The notes under the pieces were generated by a model. It saw only the letters and a list, made by a program, of their open reading frames with translations. It did not search any database and was not told the DNA's origin. Shown piece by piece: positions 26,969 through 36,881 of a stretch of DNA of 64,000 bases. Source of the stretch: Arthrobacter sp. SLBN-112 (lineage in GTDB: Bacteria; Actinomycetota; Actinomycetes; Actinomycetales; Micrococcaceae). The stretch is taken from the NCBI RefSeq assembly GCF_030944625.1, contig NZ_JAUSXY010000001.1, forward strand, positions 3,906,001-3,970,000, given 5' to 3'. Every line of letters starts with the position of its first letter. Position 1 is the stretch's first letter. The position numbers and the translations under genes were made by a program.

Positions 26969-29230
26969 GTGCACAGCCAAGGCAGCACCGCCCGCCCGGT
27001 TCCGGCCAATGCCCCGCAAGGCAGCAGCGCGCCCATCGACAGGAAGGCCCTGGTCAGGCGGCACAATGTCAGCCAGCAAACCCTGGACCCGCGAAGCCCG
27101 GTGTCAGTAGGCAACGGCGAGTTTGCCTTCACGATGGACCTGACCGGCGTGCAGACTTTTCCGGCGGAGTATCCGGTGGGGGCGCGCGACGACGCCCTCC
27201 CCCCGGGGACACTCCTCGGTACCCAGTCCCAATGGGGCTGGCATTCCACCCCCACAGAGGAACCCTACGGACTCGCCGGCTCCACCGTTACCTATGATTC
27301 CCCCCGCGGGCCGGTGCCGTATGTGGACATGGTGGGAGACATCGTCAATGACCGCGAGACCGGCACCTCGGCCGGCGAAACATGGCTGCGGGCGAACCCG
27401 CACCGGCTGGACCTGGGACGCATCGGCTTCATGCTGGCAACAGGCTCAACCGAACGGGCCATCAGCGGAGCAGACGTGGCCGGCACCGGGCAGACCCTCG
27501 ACTTGTGGACCGGCACCGTCCACAGCGCCTTCACCCTGGGCGGCCGGCCCATCAACGTCCTCACCGCGTGCCATCCGCGGCGCGATGAACTGGGCTTCCA
27601 TGTGGAATCACCAGCCCTCCACGACGGGCTGGTGATCTGCGTTGATTTTCCCTACGGGTCCGAGGCATGGCACGACGCCGCCGACTGGAGCCGGCCGGAG
27701 GCCCACACCACCGTCCTCGGGGAGGCTGTCCCGTCAGTGATCCATCCCGGCTCGACGAGTTGGACCGTCCACCGCGAACTCGACCACTCCCGGTACCGGA
27801 TGGTGGTCACCGGCCGCGGACTCGTCGTGGAACAAACGGGCAGGCACCGCATCCGGATCAGCGCGCTCCCCGGAGGTCCCGCTGCGCTCGACGCGGCGGT
27901 GGCCTTCGTCCCGGCAGATGACAGTGACTGCATCCCGCGGGACGTCGCTTTCCCGGCGGCTGGACTGCCGGACGGAGACGCAAAAGCCGGTGCCGTCGTC
28001 GGGCCTTTCCCGGGAGCCAACGGCCCCGGCAGCAACATCGCCGCTGCCTCTGCAACCCATTGGGAAGGGTTTTGGACCACGGGCGGGGTCATGGAACTGG
28101 ACGCGACCGCGGACGCCCGGGCCAAGGAGCTTGAGCGCCGCATTGTCCTCTCCCAGTACCTGACCGCCGTCAACTGTGCGGGTTCCCTCCCGCCCCAGGA
28201 AACAGGACTTGTCTGCAATTCGTGGCGCGGACGGTTCCATTTGGAGATGCACTGGTGGCACGCTGCGCACTTCGCCCTCTGGAACCGTGCCGAACTCCTC
28301 CTGCCGTCCCTGCGGTGGTACGCCACCATCCTGGAGACATCGCGGCGGACTGCGAGGGCGCAAGGGTTCGACGGCGTCCGCTGGCCCAAGCAGGTGGGCC
28401 CGGACGGGCGGGAGAGCCCCAGTCCGATCGGCACCTTCCTGATCTGGCAGCAGCCGCACCCCATCTACCTGGCAGAGCTCGTCTACCGCGCCAATCCTTG
28501 TAAGGACGTCCTTGAGGAGTTCGCGGAGATCGTGTTCGAGTCGGCCGCGTTCATGGCCAGCTTCGCCCACCCCACCGCGCGGGGCTTCGAACTGGGGCCG
28601 CCCCTCATTCCGGCGCAGGAAAGCTACGGCCCGCTGCGGGCCGCCGTCGCGAATCCCACCTTTGAGCTGGCGTACTGGCAGTGGGGCCTCCGGACTGCCG
28701 CCGCGTGGCGGGAACGGCTGGGCCTGGAACCCGTGGCGGCATGGCGGGACGTGGCCGGAGGACTCGTTCCGCCTCGGGTGATGGACGGCGTCTACGCCGC
28801 CATCGACGTGGAGCCGTTCACCATAAGGACTGACCACCCATCAATGCTGTGTGCGTTGGGGGTCCTGCCCCGGACAGACCTCATTGATGCAGACACCATG
28901 CGGGCCACGCTGGCCGATGTCCTGGGCGGCTGGGACTGGGACAGCACCTGGGGCTGGGACTACCCGGTCATGGCCATGGCCGCTGCCCGCCTGGGTGATC
29001 CGGAAGCCGCCGTGGACGCCCTGTTGCAGGACGCGGGCAAGAATACGGTGCTGCCCAACGGGCACAACCGCCAGACGGACTCCCTGCCGCTGTACCTGCC
29101 CGGCAACGGCGGTCTCCTCGCCGCCACCGCATTGATGGCCGCCGGATGGGACAACGGACCGGACGGGCGCTCCCCCGGCTTCCCGCCCGGCTGGACGGTG
29201 CGGTGGGAGGGACTGCTTGCTTCGCCCTAA
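26969..29230 (+). CDS. Six-hairpin (alpha/alpha)6-barrel glycosidase-like protein
   Basis: About 753 residues, no signal peptide, so presumably cytoplasmic. The GTG at 26969 has AGGAGG 9 nt upstream; an in-frame ATG at 26858 has no such site and would overlap the operator. The N-terminal beta-rich part has SPVSVGNGEFAFTMDLTG, and the helical part has CNSWRGRFHLEMHWWHAAHF, FDGVRWPKQVGPDGR and GWDWDSTWGWDYPVMAMAAARLG. The aromatic and acidic content is typical of GH65/GH15-like barrels. I cannot assign a CAZy family or identify the catalytic acids. Divergence from a sugar-binding lipoprotein with matching operators suggests it acts on the imported oligosaccharide. Confidence 0.7.
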   Translation: MHSQGSTARPVPANAPQGSSAPIDRKALVRRHNVSQQTLDPRSPVSVGNGEFAFTMDLTGVQTFPAEYPVGARDDALPPGTLLGTQSQWGWHSTPTEEPYGLAGSTVTYDSPRGPVPYVDMVGDIVNDRETGTSAGETWLRANPHRLDLGRIGFMLATGSTERAISGADVAGTGQTLDLWTGTVHSAFTLGGRPINVLTACHPRRDELGFHVESPALHDGLVICVDFPYGSEAWHDAADWSRPEAHTTVLGEAVPSVIHPGSTSWTVHRELDHSRYRMVVTGRGLVVEQTGRHRIRISALPGGPAALDAAVAFVPADDSDCIPRDVAFPAAGLPDGDAKAGAVVGPFPGANGPGSNIAAASATHWEGFWTTGGVMELDATADARAKELERRIVLSQYLTAVNCAGSLPPQETGLVCNSWRGRFHLEMHWWHAAHFALWNRAELLLPSLRWYATILETSRRTARAQGFDGVRWPKQVGPDGRESPSPIGTFLIWQQPHPIYLAELVYRANPCKDVLEEFAEIVFESAAFMASFAHPTARGFELGPPLIPAQESYGPLRAAVANPTFELAYWQWGLRTAAAWRERLGLEPVAAWRDVAGGLVPPRVMDGVYAAIDVEPFTIRTDHPSMLCALGVLPRTDLIDADTMRATLADVLGGWDWDSTWGWDYPVMAMAAARLGDPEAAVDALLQDAGKNTVLPNGHNRQTDSLPLYLPGNGGLLAATALMAAGWDNGPDGRSPGFPPGWTVRWEGLLASP

Positions 29231-29248
29231 CAGCCCGTTCGCCCGGGG

Positions 29249-30355
29249 TCAGGTTTGGGGTGTCGCGCGGCGGGCACCAAGGATCGTCTTGCGGGGTTTG
29301 CCATCGGAGGCGAGATCGGCCTGGCGCACCGCTGACCATCCCGCGGAAACGAGATAGACCTGGCTGACCAAGTTGAACCAGATGAGCAGGCCGATGATGA
29401 TGGCAAACGGTGCCAGGATGGGGTTTCGGCTGGCACCGCCCAGCAGTTCCGTGCTGAAGATCTGCAGGACGGTGGTGCCCACGGCAGCAAGGATGGTGCC
29501 CTCGAGCAGGGCCTGGCGGGAAAGCTTCAACCCGGCAGCCAACCGGAACATGATCATCGCTGTGACCCAGTTGAGGACCAATGGCACCACGATCTTGACG
29601 GACGTGGTCAGCGGGCCGGCGAGGGCATCGCTGAGATGCAGGAAATCCGCCACCCAGCCGGCGGCGGTGCCGAACACCAGCGACGCGCCTGCACTGATCA
29701 CCAAGGCTACGCCCAGCAGCAGGAGGGTCCCGGCGTCCCGCAGCTTGAGCAGGATGGGATTGACCACCAGCGGAGGCAACTCGACGATGCCGCGGAGTCC
29801 GTTCCGGAGGCCGTTGATCCAGCCGAGCGAGGTAACCACCGTGACCACGGCGCTGATCACGGCCGTCCAGCCGAGTCCGCTGGGGTCAAGCAGGTCCTTG
29901 GGGTCCACCAGGCCTTCGCCGCCGTTGACCTTCAGCAGGCCCGGGGCGCTCCTGGCCACGCTGCTGATGATGGTGTCCAGCAATGCCGGCTGGCCGCGGA
30001 GGACCAGGCCCGCAACGGAAAAGCCGGTAGCCAGCAGGCCGGTGATGGAGAAGAACATGTTGAAGCCGATGCCGGCGCTCATCAGCGGCCCGTAATGGAG
30101 GCCGTAGTGCCTGAACGCCCGCATGGGCCGCAGGACGTTCAGCCGGGCAGTGAACAACTGTACCCAGGCCAGCAGGGCCGGGACCTTGCCGCCGGACCGG
30201 CGCGCCTTGTGCCACTCTGTGCGCTTCTGGATCACGTCCAGCTTCAGCCGGGCGAATTCGGTAGGCAGGGGCTGCTGGTCAGCCGGCGTCCGTTGCGGTG
30301 TCCGCGGCGGCGTCCGTGAAGGGGGTGCCGGCGTCGTTGTTAGTTTCGGTCCCAA
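29249..30355 (-). CDS. YihY/BrkB family membrane protein
   Basis: Roughly 370 residues with about six membrane segments. The conserved YihY features include HYGLHYGPLMSAGIGFNMFFSITGL, VTSLGWINGLRNGLRGIVELP and a late LLIWFNLVSQVYLVSAGW. The family was once called ribonuclease BN but is now regarded as integral membrane proteins of uncertain role. The start is unsure: the reading frame runs into the preceding ligase-like gene, and I use the TTG at 30355. A GTG at 30235 would remove the Pro/Thr-rich leader. It converges on the glycosidase gene with an 18-nt gap. Confidence 0.82.
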   Translation of the reverse strand: MGPKLTTTPAPPSRTPPRTPQRTPADQQPLPTEFARLKLDVIQKRTEWHKARRSGGKVPALLAWVQLFTARLNVLRPMRAFRHYGLHYGPLMSAGIGFNMFFSITGLLATGFSVAGLVLRGQPALLDTIISSVARSAPGLLKVNGGEGLVDPKDLLDPSGLGWTAVISAVVTVVTSLGWINGLRNGLRGIVELPPLVVNPILLKLRDAGTLLLLGVALVISAGASLVFGTAAGWVADFLHLSDALAGPLTTSVKIVVPLVLNWVTAMIMFRLAAGLKLSRQALLEGTILAAVGTTVLQIFSTELLGGASRNPILAPFAIIIGLLIWFNLVSQVYLVSAGWSAVRQADLASDGKPRKTILGARRATPQT

Positions 30356-30983
30356 AATCCAGCTCTTCCCGTAGCTGCCAGATGCCGTCGGCATCATGCT
30401 CATAGAGTCCCATGCTAACCACGGGGAAGGTTGCCTTATAGTTCTTCAGTGCCGTTTCGGCCTCGTCCAGGCTTTCCGGGGCGACGTCGTGGGCAATCGT
30501 GACGTGGGGATGGTAGGCGAAGGGCAGCTCACGGTGCAGGGGACCCTGCTGCAGTTTGCGGTGCAGATCCACGCAGTGCTCGAACCCGTCCTCGACCTTG
30601 ATGAAGACAACAGGAGAGACCGGGCGGAAGGTGCCCGTCCCGGCGATAGTGACCATGAATGGCCTCTGGCACCGGGCAACCTCGCGGACGTGCCGGCGGG
30701 TTGCCTCCCAGTCCTGGGTGGGCGTGGTGGTGATCAGCGTGATGTGTGCCGGTATCACTCCCGCCATCGGGTCCCCGAACGACGCCCGCCACTGCTGCAG
30801 CTCCGAGGCAATCTCGGCCGGGAAACCCAGGATGACGCCCACGCTGACGTCTTCGGTGCGGACGGCGTCGTCCTCCGCCACTGCATCCTGGCCCGACTGG
30901 TCTTCGTAACGGTTACCCAGGGTCCGCTCCGCCTCGCCGGCGGAGCACGCGCCTCCCCTGGCGGTAGCGTTTCTCGAAGACAT
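30279..30983 (-). CDS. 2'-5' RNA ligase family (2H phosphoesterase) protein
   Basis: 234 residues. The two HxT motifs that define 2H phosphoesterases are visible: PAHITLI near residue 79 and HPHVTIAHD near residue 162. The first about 45 residues are hydrophilic and unconserved, as is the Asp/Thr/Ala-rich tail. Starts 4 nt downstream of the trpS stop. These enzymes open or form cyclic phosphodiesters in RNA or nucleotides. The true substrate in actinobacteria is not established. Confidence 0.85.
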   Translation of the reverse strand: MSSRNATARGGACSAGEAERTLGNRYEDQSGQDAVAEDDAVRTEDVSVGVILGFPAEIASELQQWRASFGDPMAGVIPAHITLITTTPTQDWEATRRHVREVARCQRPFMVTIAGTGTFRPVSPVVFIKVEDGFEHCVDLHRKLQQGPLHRELPFAYHPHVTIAHDVAPESLDEAETALKNYKATFPVVSMGLYEHDADGIWQLREELDFGTETNNDAGTPFTDAAADTATDAG

Positions 30984-30987
30984 GGCG

Positions 30988-32031
30988 CTAGCGGACTCCA
31001 GCGAGGCTGAGGGAGGGCAGGAAGCCCATGCGCTCGTACACCCGTGCCAGGGTGACCGACGCGATCTCGCGGGCCCGGTCGGCGCCCAGGGCCAGCAACC
31101 GGTCGAGCTCGGCGGGATCAGCCATGAGCTCGTTGGTACGGTTGCGGATCGGGGTGATGAAGTCCACCACCACCTCGGCGAGGTCCACCTTGAGATGGCC
31201 GTACATCTTCCCCTGGTACTCGGCTTCCAGCTCGGCGACCGACTTGCCGGTGAGGGCGGAATAGATGGTCAGCAGGTTGGACACGCCGGGCTTTTCCTCG
31301 GCGTCAAAACGGATATCCGTGCCGGCGTCGGTGACCGCAGACTTGATGCGCTTGGCCGCAATCTTGGGATCTTCCAGCAGCTGGATGGCACCGTTGGGCG
31401 ACTCCCCCGTCTTGGACATCTTGGCGCTGGGGTTCTGGAGGTCGTAGATCTTGGCGCTCTCCTTGACGATCGTTGCCTCGGGCACCGTGAAGGTCTGGCC
31501 AAACCGCGTGTTGAAACGCTGGGCCAGGTTCCGGGTCAACTCAAGGTGCTGACGCTGGTCCTCCCCCACGGGTACGAGGTCGCTCTGGTAGAGCAGGATG
31601 TCCGCGGCCATCAGCGTGGGGTAGGCGAACAGGCCCAGCGTGGCGGAATCTGCTCCGGACTTCTGGGTCTTGTCCTTGAACTGGGTCATCCGCGATGCCT
31701 CGCCAAAGCCGGTGATGCAGTTCAGTGCCCAGGCAAGCTGGGCGTGCTCGGGGACGTGGGACTGGACAAAGAAGATGCTCTTGTCCGGGTCGATGCCGGC
31801 CGCGATGTACTGCGCCGCGACGATGCGGGTCCGCTTGGCAAGTTCCCCGGGCTCGAAGTCCACCGTGATGGCGTGCAGGTCCGGGACAAAGAATACGGCG
31901 TCGTACTCTGCCTGCATGTCCACCCAGTTGCGCACGGCCCCGATGTAGTTGCCCAGGTGCAGGGAATCGGCGGTTGGCTTGGCTCCGGAGAGAATGCGCT
32001 TCTTGGCGGTCTGGGAAGTCTGGCTGGTCAT
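30988..32031 (-). CDS. trpS: Tryptophanyl-tRNA synthetase
   Basis: Class I aminoacyl-tRNA synthetase, 347 residues. The HIGH-equivalent is [14 protein letters not shown] near residue 20, and the KMSKS loop is [10 protein letters not shown] near residue 200. [17 protein letters not shown] and [13 protein letters not shown] are typical of TrpRS. It starts 16 bp from the exonuclease III gene end and probably leads a short operon with the ligase-like and YihY genes. Confidence 0.97.
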   Translation of the reverse strand: MTSQTSQTAKKRILSGAKPTADSLHLGNYIGAVRNWVDMQAEYDAVFFVPDLHAITVDFEPGELAKRTRIVAAQYIAAGIDPDKSIFFVQSHVPEHAQLAWALNCITGFGEASRMTQFKDKTQKSGADSATLGLFAYPTLMAADILLYQSDLVPVGEDQRQHLELTRNLAQRFNTRFGQTFTVPEATIVKESAKIYDLQNPSAKMSKTGESPNGAIQLLEDPKIAAKRIKSAVTDAGTDIRFDAEEKPGVSNLLTIYSALTGKSVAELEAEYQGKMYGHLKVDLAEVVVDFITPIRNRTNELMADPAELDRLLALGADRAREIASVTLARVYERMGFLPSLSLAGVR

Positions 32032-32047
32032 GGAAAAACTTTCGGGC

Positions 32048-32890
32048 TTAGAGCTGGTAGTCCACTACCAGCGGTGCGTGATCGGAGAAGCGGGTGTCCC
32101 AGGAGGCTGCGCGGTCAACGACGGCGGACAGGGCGCCGGCCGCCAGCCCGGGGGTGGCCAAGTGGTAGTCGATGCGCCAGCCGGTGTCGTTGTCGAAGGC
32201 TTTTCCGCGCTGGGACCACCAGGTGTAGGGCCCGTGCATCTCGCCGGCCACGTTGCGGTGGACGTCGTGCCAGCCGATCTCCTCACCCAGGAAGCGATCG
32301 AAGTATTCGCGTTCCGCCGGCAGGAAACCGGCCTTCTTCACGTTGCCCTTGGCGTTGCGGATATCGAACGGAGTGTGGGCGACGTTCAGGTCTCCCACCA
32401 CCAGGGCATGATCGCTGTGCTTGGTCAGCTCCGGGAGCCGGGTGCTCATGGCATCGAGGAAACGGAACTTGTCGTCCTGCTTTGGCGTCCCCACCTCGCC
32501 CGAGTGCACATACGCACTGGCTACCGTGAGTTGGACAGGGTTGCCGGCGGCGTCCGGGAAACGGAAGTCGGCCTCAACCCAGCGGCCGGCCGTGGCAAAG
32601 TAGTCGTCGCCAATGCCGTTCCTGGTGGCCAGGGGCTCCTGGCGGGACGCAATGGCGACGCCGGCACGGCCCTTTGCTTCCGCCTCGGCGTGCAGGATAT
32701 GCCAGTCATCCCCGAGCAGCTGCCGGACGATCGCGTCAGGGGCGCGCACCTCCTGCAGGCAGAGAATGTCCACTTCCCGCGGCTCAAGCCACGCGGCCAT
32801 GCCGTTTTTGTAGGCAGCCCGGAGGCCGTTCACGTTGACGGATGCGATGCGAAGGTGGTCCTTCTTCAATGCCGAGCTCACCCGCTCCAC
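32048..32890 (-). CDS. xthA: Exodeoxyribonuclease III (AP endonuclease family)
   Basis: About 280 residues, Mg-dependent endonuclease/exonuclease/phosphatase fold used in base excision repair. Motifs: [20 protein letters not shown] (metal Glu), [14 protein letters not shown] (Asp, Asn), [11 protein letters not shown] and the terminal [11 protein letters not shown] with the catalytic His. Two GTG starts are possible: 32890, used here, or 32881 with GGAG just upstream. Confidence 0.95.
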   Translation of the reverse strand: MERVSSALKKDHLRIASVNVNGLRAAYKNGMAAWLEPREVDILCLQEVRAPDAIVRQLLGDDWHILHAEAEAKGRAGVAIASRQEPLATRNGIGDDYFATAGRWVEADFRFPDAAGNPVQLTVASAYVHSGEVGTPKQDDKFRFLDAMSTRLPELTKHSDHALVVGDLNVAHTPFDIRNAKGNVKKAGFLPAEREYFDRFLGEEIGWHDVHRNVAGEMHGPYTWWSQRGKAFDNDTGWRIDYHLATPGLAAGALSAVVDRAASWDTRFSDHAPLVVDYQL

Positions 32891-32891
32891 T

Positions 32892-33455
32892 CTAGTCGAT
32901 GATGGTCCCGGCGACCGGCTCTCCGCTGCCGCCAGAGGACTTGATCATGTCCCGGGCATTGGTGGCTGTGATCTCGATGGTCTCCAGGGCGCGGTTGATG
33001 GTGTCCTGGTTGGCGGCGGCACCCTTGGCGCGCTCCTCCTCCACCACCCGGACCTGCACCTGGACAATCTTGAAGGAATGGTCAAGCTTGAGGTCGCGCA
33101 CTTCATCCGCCTCGGAGCGTTCGTGGATCACGCGGGTTCCGCCGTGATCGGCGGACGCCGGCGCCGGGGCGCGGCCGGTGGCCGTGTTGAAGGCGCTCTG
33201 TGCCTCCGAAAACTTCGCCCCGGCCTTCTTGGCGGCCCTTTGGATGCTGAAGACCACGAATGCAGCCAGCGCCAGCCAGAAGCCGGCGATGACCGCAACA
33301 ACCCAGCCCACGACGTCGTTCTGGTTTGCCGCAAAGAGGACGGCCACGACGAACGCCGTCACCAGGACCATCAGGCCCGGCCCGCTGATGCGGAACATCG
33401 AAAAGCCGCCCTTGGTGCGGGCGGACGGAGTGGAAGGGTTACCCAGAGATCGCAT
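32892..33455 (-). CDS. Small membrane protein with two N-terminal membrane segments, function unknown
   Basis: 187 residues, not recognised. After a short basic N-terminus there are two hydrophobic segments (ISGPGLMVLVTAFVVAVLFA and VVGWVVAVIAGFWLALAAFVVFSI). A charged cytoplasmic domain of about 115 residues follows, with a likely helical region (KIVQVQVRVVEEERAKG). It ends 1 nt before the alternative start of xthA, so the pair may be coupled. Confidence 0.8.
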   Translation of the reverse strand: MRSLGNPSTPSARTKGGFSMFRISGPGLMVLVTAFVVAVLFAANQNDVVGWVVAVIAGFWLALAAFVVFSIQRAAKKAGAKFSEAQSAFNTATGRAPAPASADHGGTRVIHERSEADEVRDLKLDHSFKIVQVQVRVVEEERAKGAAANQDTINRALETIEITATNARDMIKSSGGSGEPVAGTIID

Positions 33456-33530
33456 GCGACCATTGTCTCAAACGATGCGGCCTCCGCCGGCGCCCTTCCA
33501 CCCCCGGCGAACAGCCCCGGCGCGGCCAGG

Positions 33531-33848
33531 TCACTTCTGCCGTCGGTCTCCGCTGCGCAGGACCTCCAGGCGCTGCCGGAACTCCGTTTCGTCCACCTCG
33601 CCGCGGGCATAACGCTCGCGCAGCACTCCTTCGGCGCCCTGGCCGGCTGCCCAGTGCTGGTTCCTGCGCCAGCTCCTGCGGGCCAGGAAGATGAACAGCG
33701 CGATGACCAGGAGCCAGAACAGCGGGAACAAAAGGAACCATGGGGAAAAGGCGCCGTGCCACGGTCCATAGACGACCGTATCGGCCGGCACCCGCGCGGC
33801 CGCGAACGAGGCTGCGGCGGACATTGCGGTGATAAGCGAAGGCAACAT
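33531..33848 (-). CDS. Small SHOCT-domain membrane protein
   Basis: 105 residues. The ATG at 33848 has GGGAG 7 nt upstream. Two hydrophobic segments (residues about 5-20 and 35-55, FLLFPLFWLLVIALFIFLARR) are followed by a C-terminal SHOCT motif (GVLRERYARGEVDETEFRQRLEVL), a short helical module often found at the end of small membrane proteins. Position downstream of a two-component system is shared with many SHOCT proteins, but no function can be assigned. Confidence 0.83.
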   Translation of the reverse strand: MLPSLITAMSAAASFAAARVPADTVVYGPWHGAFSPWFLLFPLFWLLVIALFIFLARRSWRRNQHWAAGQGAEGVLRERYARGEVDETEFRQRLEVLRSGDRRQK

Positions 33849-33998
33849 GTTCAATCTCCCGACTCTTTTAACCGGCCGTGGTTTCGGCCTTGTATCGAGT
33901 CTCGTTCGGGCCGTCGGGCGGCGCGTCCGGCGGCGGGAGTCACCTGTGCCGGGCCGCGTACTCCTCCGGTAGTCCGGCAGCTGCAACCGGTACCGGCC

Positions 33999-34664
33999 TC
34001 AGCCCGTCCAGCCCGGCCGGACGAGGCCGGATTCGTAGGCCAACACCACCAACTGCGCCCTGTCCCTGACCATGAGCTTCGCCATGATCCGCGAAACGTG
34101 CGTCTTTGCCGTGAGTGGAGTGATGAACAGCCGCTCGGCAATTTCCGCGTTGTTCAACCCTTCCCCCACAAGCTGGAGAACCTCCCGCTCCCGGTCGGTG
34201 ATGCGGTCCAGTGCCACCGGCCGTTCGGCGGCCCGGGAGTGCCGTGCCAACTGGGCCATGATGCGCCGGGTCACCGAGGGCGAAAGCAGCGCGTCCCCGT
34301 CGTGCACGATGCGGACTGCGCGCAGGAGCTCGGCCGGTTCAGTGTCCTTGACCAGAAAACCGGCGGCACCGGCCCGGACGGCCTCGGCGATGTATTCGTC
34401 CAGCTCGAAGGTGGTGAGCATGACCACCCGGGTACCTGGCAGCGCAGAATCGGTGAGGATCTGCCGCGTTGCCTCCAGGCCATCGCCGTCCGGCATTCGG
34501 ATATCCATCAGGACGACGTCCGGATGATACTGGCGGGCAAGCCGCACCGCTTCGCGCCCCGTACCGCATTCGGCCACGACCTTCATGTCTGCCTCGGCGT
34601 CCAGCAGCGCCCGGAAGCCCGCACGGATCAGGTTCTGGTCATCAGCCAGCAGGATGCTGATCAT
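33999..34664 (-). CDS. NarL/FixJ-type response regulator
   Basis: 221 residues. The receiver domain (residues 1-118) has the acidic pair D8-D9, the phosphoacceptor D54 in VVLMDIRMPDG, the Thr in VVMLTTF and Lys in LVKDTEP. The C-terminal LuxR-type helix-turn-helix has LTDRE-like DRITDREREVLQLVGEGLNNAEIA and TPLTAKTHVSRIMAKL. The ATG overlaps the kinase stop (ATGA), so the pair is one transcript. Target genes unknown. Confidence 0.94.
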   Translation of the reverse strand: MISILLADDQNLIRAGFRALLDAEADMKVVAECGTGREAVRLARQYHPDVVLMDIRMPDGDGLEATRQILTDSALPGTRVVMLTTFELDEYIAEAVRAGAAGFLVKDTEPAELLRAVRIVHDGDALLSPSVTRRIMAQLARHSRAAERPVALDRITDREREVLQLVGEGLNNAEIAERLFITPLTAKTHVSRIMAKLMVRDRAQLVVLAYESGLVRPGWTG

Positions 34665-35797
34665 CTTGGAGTCGGCCCTGCACTGGCGACCAGCGGGAGG
34701 ACCGCGCGGACCCGCCACCCTGTACCGGACGGCGCCGGCCCCAGCTCAAGCCCGCCGCCCAAAGCCGCCACCCGCTCCCGCATGCCGGTGATGCCGTTAC
34801 CTTCCGGCGCTGCGCCGGCACCGGCGCCGTCGTCGTCAATACTCACCAGCAATTCCCCTCCTGACGCGTGGATTGAGACCTGGGCCGTCCCGGCGCCGGA
34901 ATGCCTGACTATATTGGTCAGTGCTTCCTGCACAATCCGGTACGCCGCTTCCTGCACGGTTGCCGGGACGTTTTCCATACCGGGGTCGGCCTGCAGGCTG
35001 ACGTCCAGCCCCGCCCGCCGCGCATTGTCCACGACTTCCGCAATCCGGCCGAGGCTGGGCCGGGTGGTGGGGCTCAGCGGAACATCGTCCCGGAGCACGC
35101 CCAGCAGCTGGCGCACTTCAGCCAGTGATTCCTTACTCGCTGCTTTGATGGTCTCCAAGGCAGGGCGGAACTGCGCCGGGTCCTTCTCGCCCAAGTGCAA
35201 CGCCACCGAGGCCCGCACGTTGATCAGGGACAGCGAGTGGGCCACCACGTCATGGATGTCCCTCGCCAAGGCAAGCCTGTATTCGTCGCGGGCAGCCTGC
35301 TCGGCGGCGGCCTGCTGGCGGTGCCGTTCGGCCACGCGTTCGCCGCGGAACCGCACCCCTTCTCCGATCAGGACCAGGATGGCCAGCCATGAGGACCCGG
35401 CAAGTGCCCGGACGAACGCCGCCTCATCGCCGCTGCGCGCGGCGGCAAGAAACAACACCAGGATTCCGGCCGCCGCCCCCGACCAGGCCATCATGCGCTT
35501 TCCGGCCGCCGCCGTCAGGACCAGCGCCAGGCCGAAAGACAGGACCACCGGACCCCACGCGTACCCCAGGGCAAGGTAGGCTGCGGTGGCCCCGGCGGCA
35601 ACGGGCAGCATCACCAGCGGCGCGCGCCGGCGAAAAGCGAGGGCGGCGGGGCCAAGCAGCAGCAACGCCAGCGCCAGGGGATCCAGTGGCGCGTGGCCGG
35701 GTTGCCGCAAGGAAGCGAATGCCGACCCGGCCACCTGGATCACGGCGACCACCACCACGATGACGGCGGTGGGCGGTCCCCGGAAACGGCGCTGCAT
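34661..35797 (-). CDS. NarL-type (HisKA_3) sensor histidine kinase
   Basis: 378 residues. About five N-terminal membrane segments (residues 10-145) with very short external loops suggest it senses a membrane signal. The phosphoacceptor H182 is in ALARDIHDVVAHSLSLI, the DesK/NarX class motif. The ATPase domain has NIVRHSGAGTAQV, IDDDGAGAG and GNGITGMRERVAALGG. It partners the overlapping response regulator gene. Confidence 0.94.
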   Translation of the reverse strand: MQRRFRGPPTAVIVVVVAVIQVAGSAFASLRQPGHAPLDPLALALLLLGPAALAFRRRAPLVMLPVAAGATAAYLALGYAWGPVVLSFGLALVLTAAAGKRMMAWSGAAAGILVLFLAAARSGDEAAFVRALAGSSWLAILVLIGEGVRFRGERVAERHRQQAAAEQAARDEYRLALARDIHDVVAHSLSLINVRASVALHLGEKDPAQFRPALETIKAASKESLAEVRQLLGVLRDDVPLSPTTRPSLGRIAEVVDNARRAGLDVSLQADPGMENVPATVQEAAYRIVQEALTNIVRHSGAGTAQVSIHASGGELLVSIDDDGAGAGAAPEGNGITGMRERVAALGGGLELGPAPSGTGWRVRAVLPLVASAGPTPR

Positions 35798-35910
35798 GGA
35801 CCGAGCCTATGCCCGCGGGCGGTGAAAGTCGTCAGATGGGCGGCGTAGGCCCCGTACTGCCCAGGGAGTAGGCGGGCTGCGTTTTGCGGCATCGCCGCGA
35901 TGTTAAAGCC

Positions 35911-35958
35911 CGACGGCGGCACGGCACCTTCCGTGCGAAAGGTGCCCTGCCGCCGTCG
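35911..35958 (-). terminator. Terminator after folD
   Basis: Twenty-base arms (CGACGGCGGCACGGCACCTT) with one mismatch around an 8-nt loop, followed on the minus strand by GGCTTTAACATC. It starts 17 nt after the folD stop. Confidence 0.75.
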
Positions 35959-35975
35959 TGCGCTTCCTCGCGGGA

Positions 35976-36878
35976 CTACTGCGGGATGCCCGCTGCGCGT
36001 TCCGCCGCCTCCACCACGTTGGTCATCAGCAGCGCCACGGTCATGGGGCCGACGCCGCCGGGGTTCGGCGAGATCCAGCCCGCCACCTCAGCGGCGGCTG
36101 GATCGATGTCACCGTAGACGCGGCTCTTGCCAGTCTCCGGATCGGTCTCACGGGTAACCCCGACGTCCAGCAGCGCCGCGCCAGGCTTGACGTCCGCTGC
36201 TTTGACGATGTGCTTGACGCCGGCAGCACCCACAATGACGTCCGCCTGCCGGAGCAGTTCCGAGAGGTTGGTGGTGCCGGTGTGGGTCAGGGTCACAGTG
36301 GCGTTGACGTCCCGGCGGGTCAGCAGCAGGCCGATGGACCGGCCGATCGTGACACCGCGGCCCACCACCACAACATGCTTGCCGGCCAGGCTGTACCCGT
36401 TGCGCTCGAGGAGCTCGATGACGCCCCGGGGCGTGCACGGCAGCGGCGTGGTGATCTTGTGGTTGACGTTCAGCACCAGCCGGCCAAGGTTGGTGGGGTG
36501 CAGTCCGTCGGCGTCCTTGGCGGGGTCGATGCGCTCCAGGATGGCGTCGGTGTCCAGGTGCTTGGGCAACGGCAACTGCACGATGTACCCGTGGCAGGCC
36601 GGGTCCGCATTGAGTTCGTCAATGAGGGCCTCCACCTGCTCCTGGGTGGCGTCCGCTGGAAGCTCGCGCTGGATGGAGTTCATACCGATCTGCACTGACT
36701 GCTTGTGCTTCATGGAGACGTACAGCTGCGAGGCGGGGTCGGCGCCCACCAGCACAGTGGCGATGCCGGGAGTGACGCCCTTGGCCTTGAGTGCGGCCAC
36801 GCGTTCGGTCAGCTCGGCCTTGATGGCAGCGGCGGTAGCCTTGCCGTCAAGGATCTGCGCGGTGGTGGTTTCAGTCAT
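35976..36878 (-). CDS. folD: Bifunctional methylenetetrahydrofolate dehydrogenase/cyclohydrolase
   Basis: 300 residues. Converts 5,10-methylene-THF to 10-formyl-THF in one-carbon metabolism. Motifs include [14 protein letters not shown] (catalytic Lys in the YxxxK arrangement), [25 protein letters not shown] and the NADP-binding [16 protein letters not shown]. It lies 3 nt downstream of glyA on the same strand, which couples serine-derived C1 units to formyl-THF. Confidence 0.97.
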   Translation of the reverse strand: MTETTTAQILDGKATAAAIKAELTERVAALKAKGVTPGIATVLVGADPASQLYVSMKHKQSVQIGMNSIQRELPADATQEQVEALIDELNADPACHGYIVQLPLPKHLDTDAILERIDPAKDADGLHPTNLGRLVLNVNHKITTPLPCTPRGVIELLERNGYSLAGKHVVVVGRGVTIGRSIGLLLTRRDVNATVTLTHTGTTNLSELLRQADVIVGAAGVKHIVKAADVKPGAALLDVGVTRETDPETGKSRVYGDIDPAAAEVAGWISPNPGGVGPMTVALLMTNVVEAAERAAGIPQ

Positions 36879-36881
36879 TGG

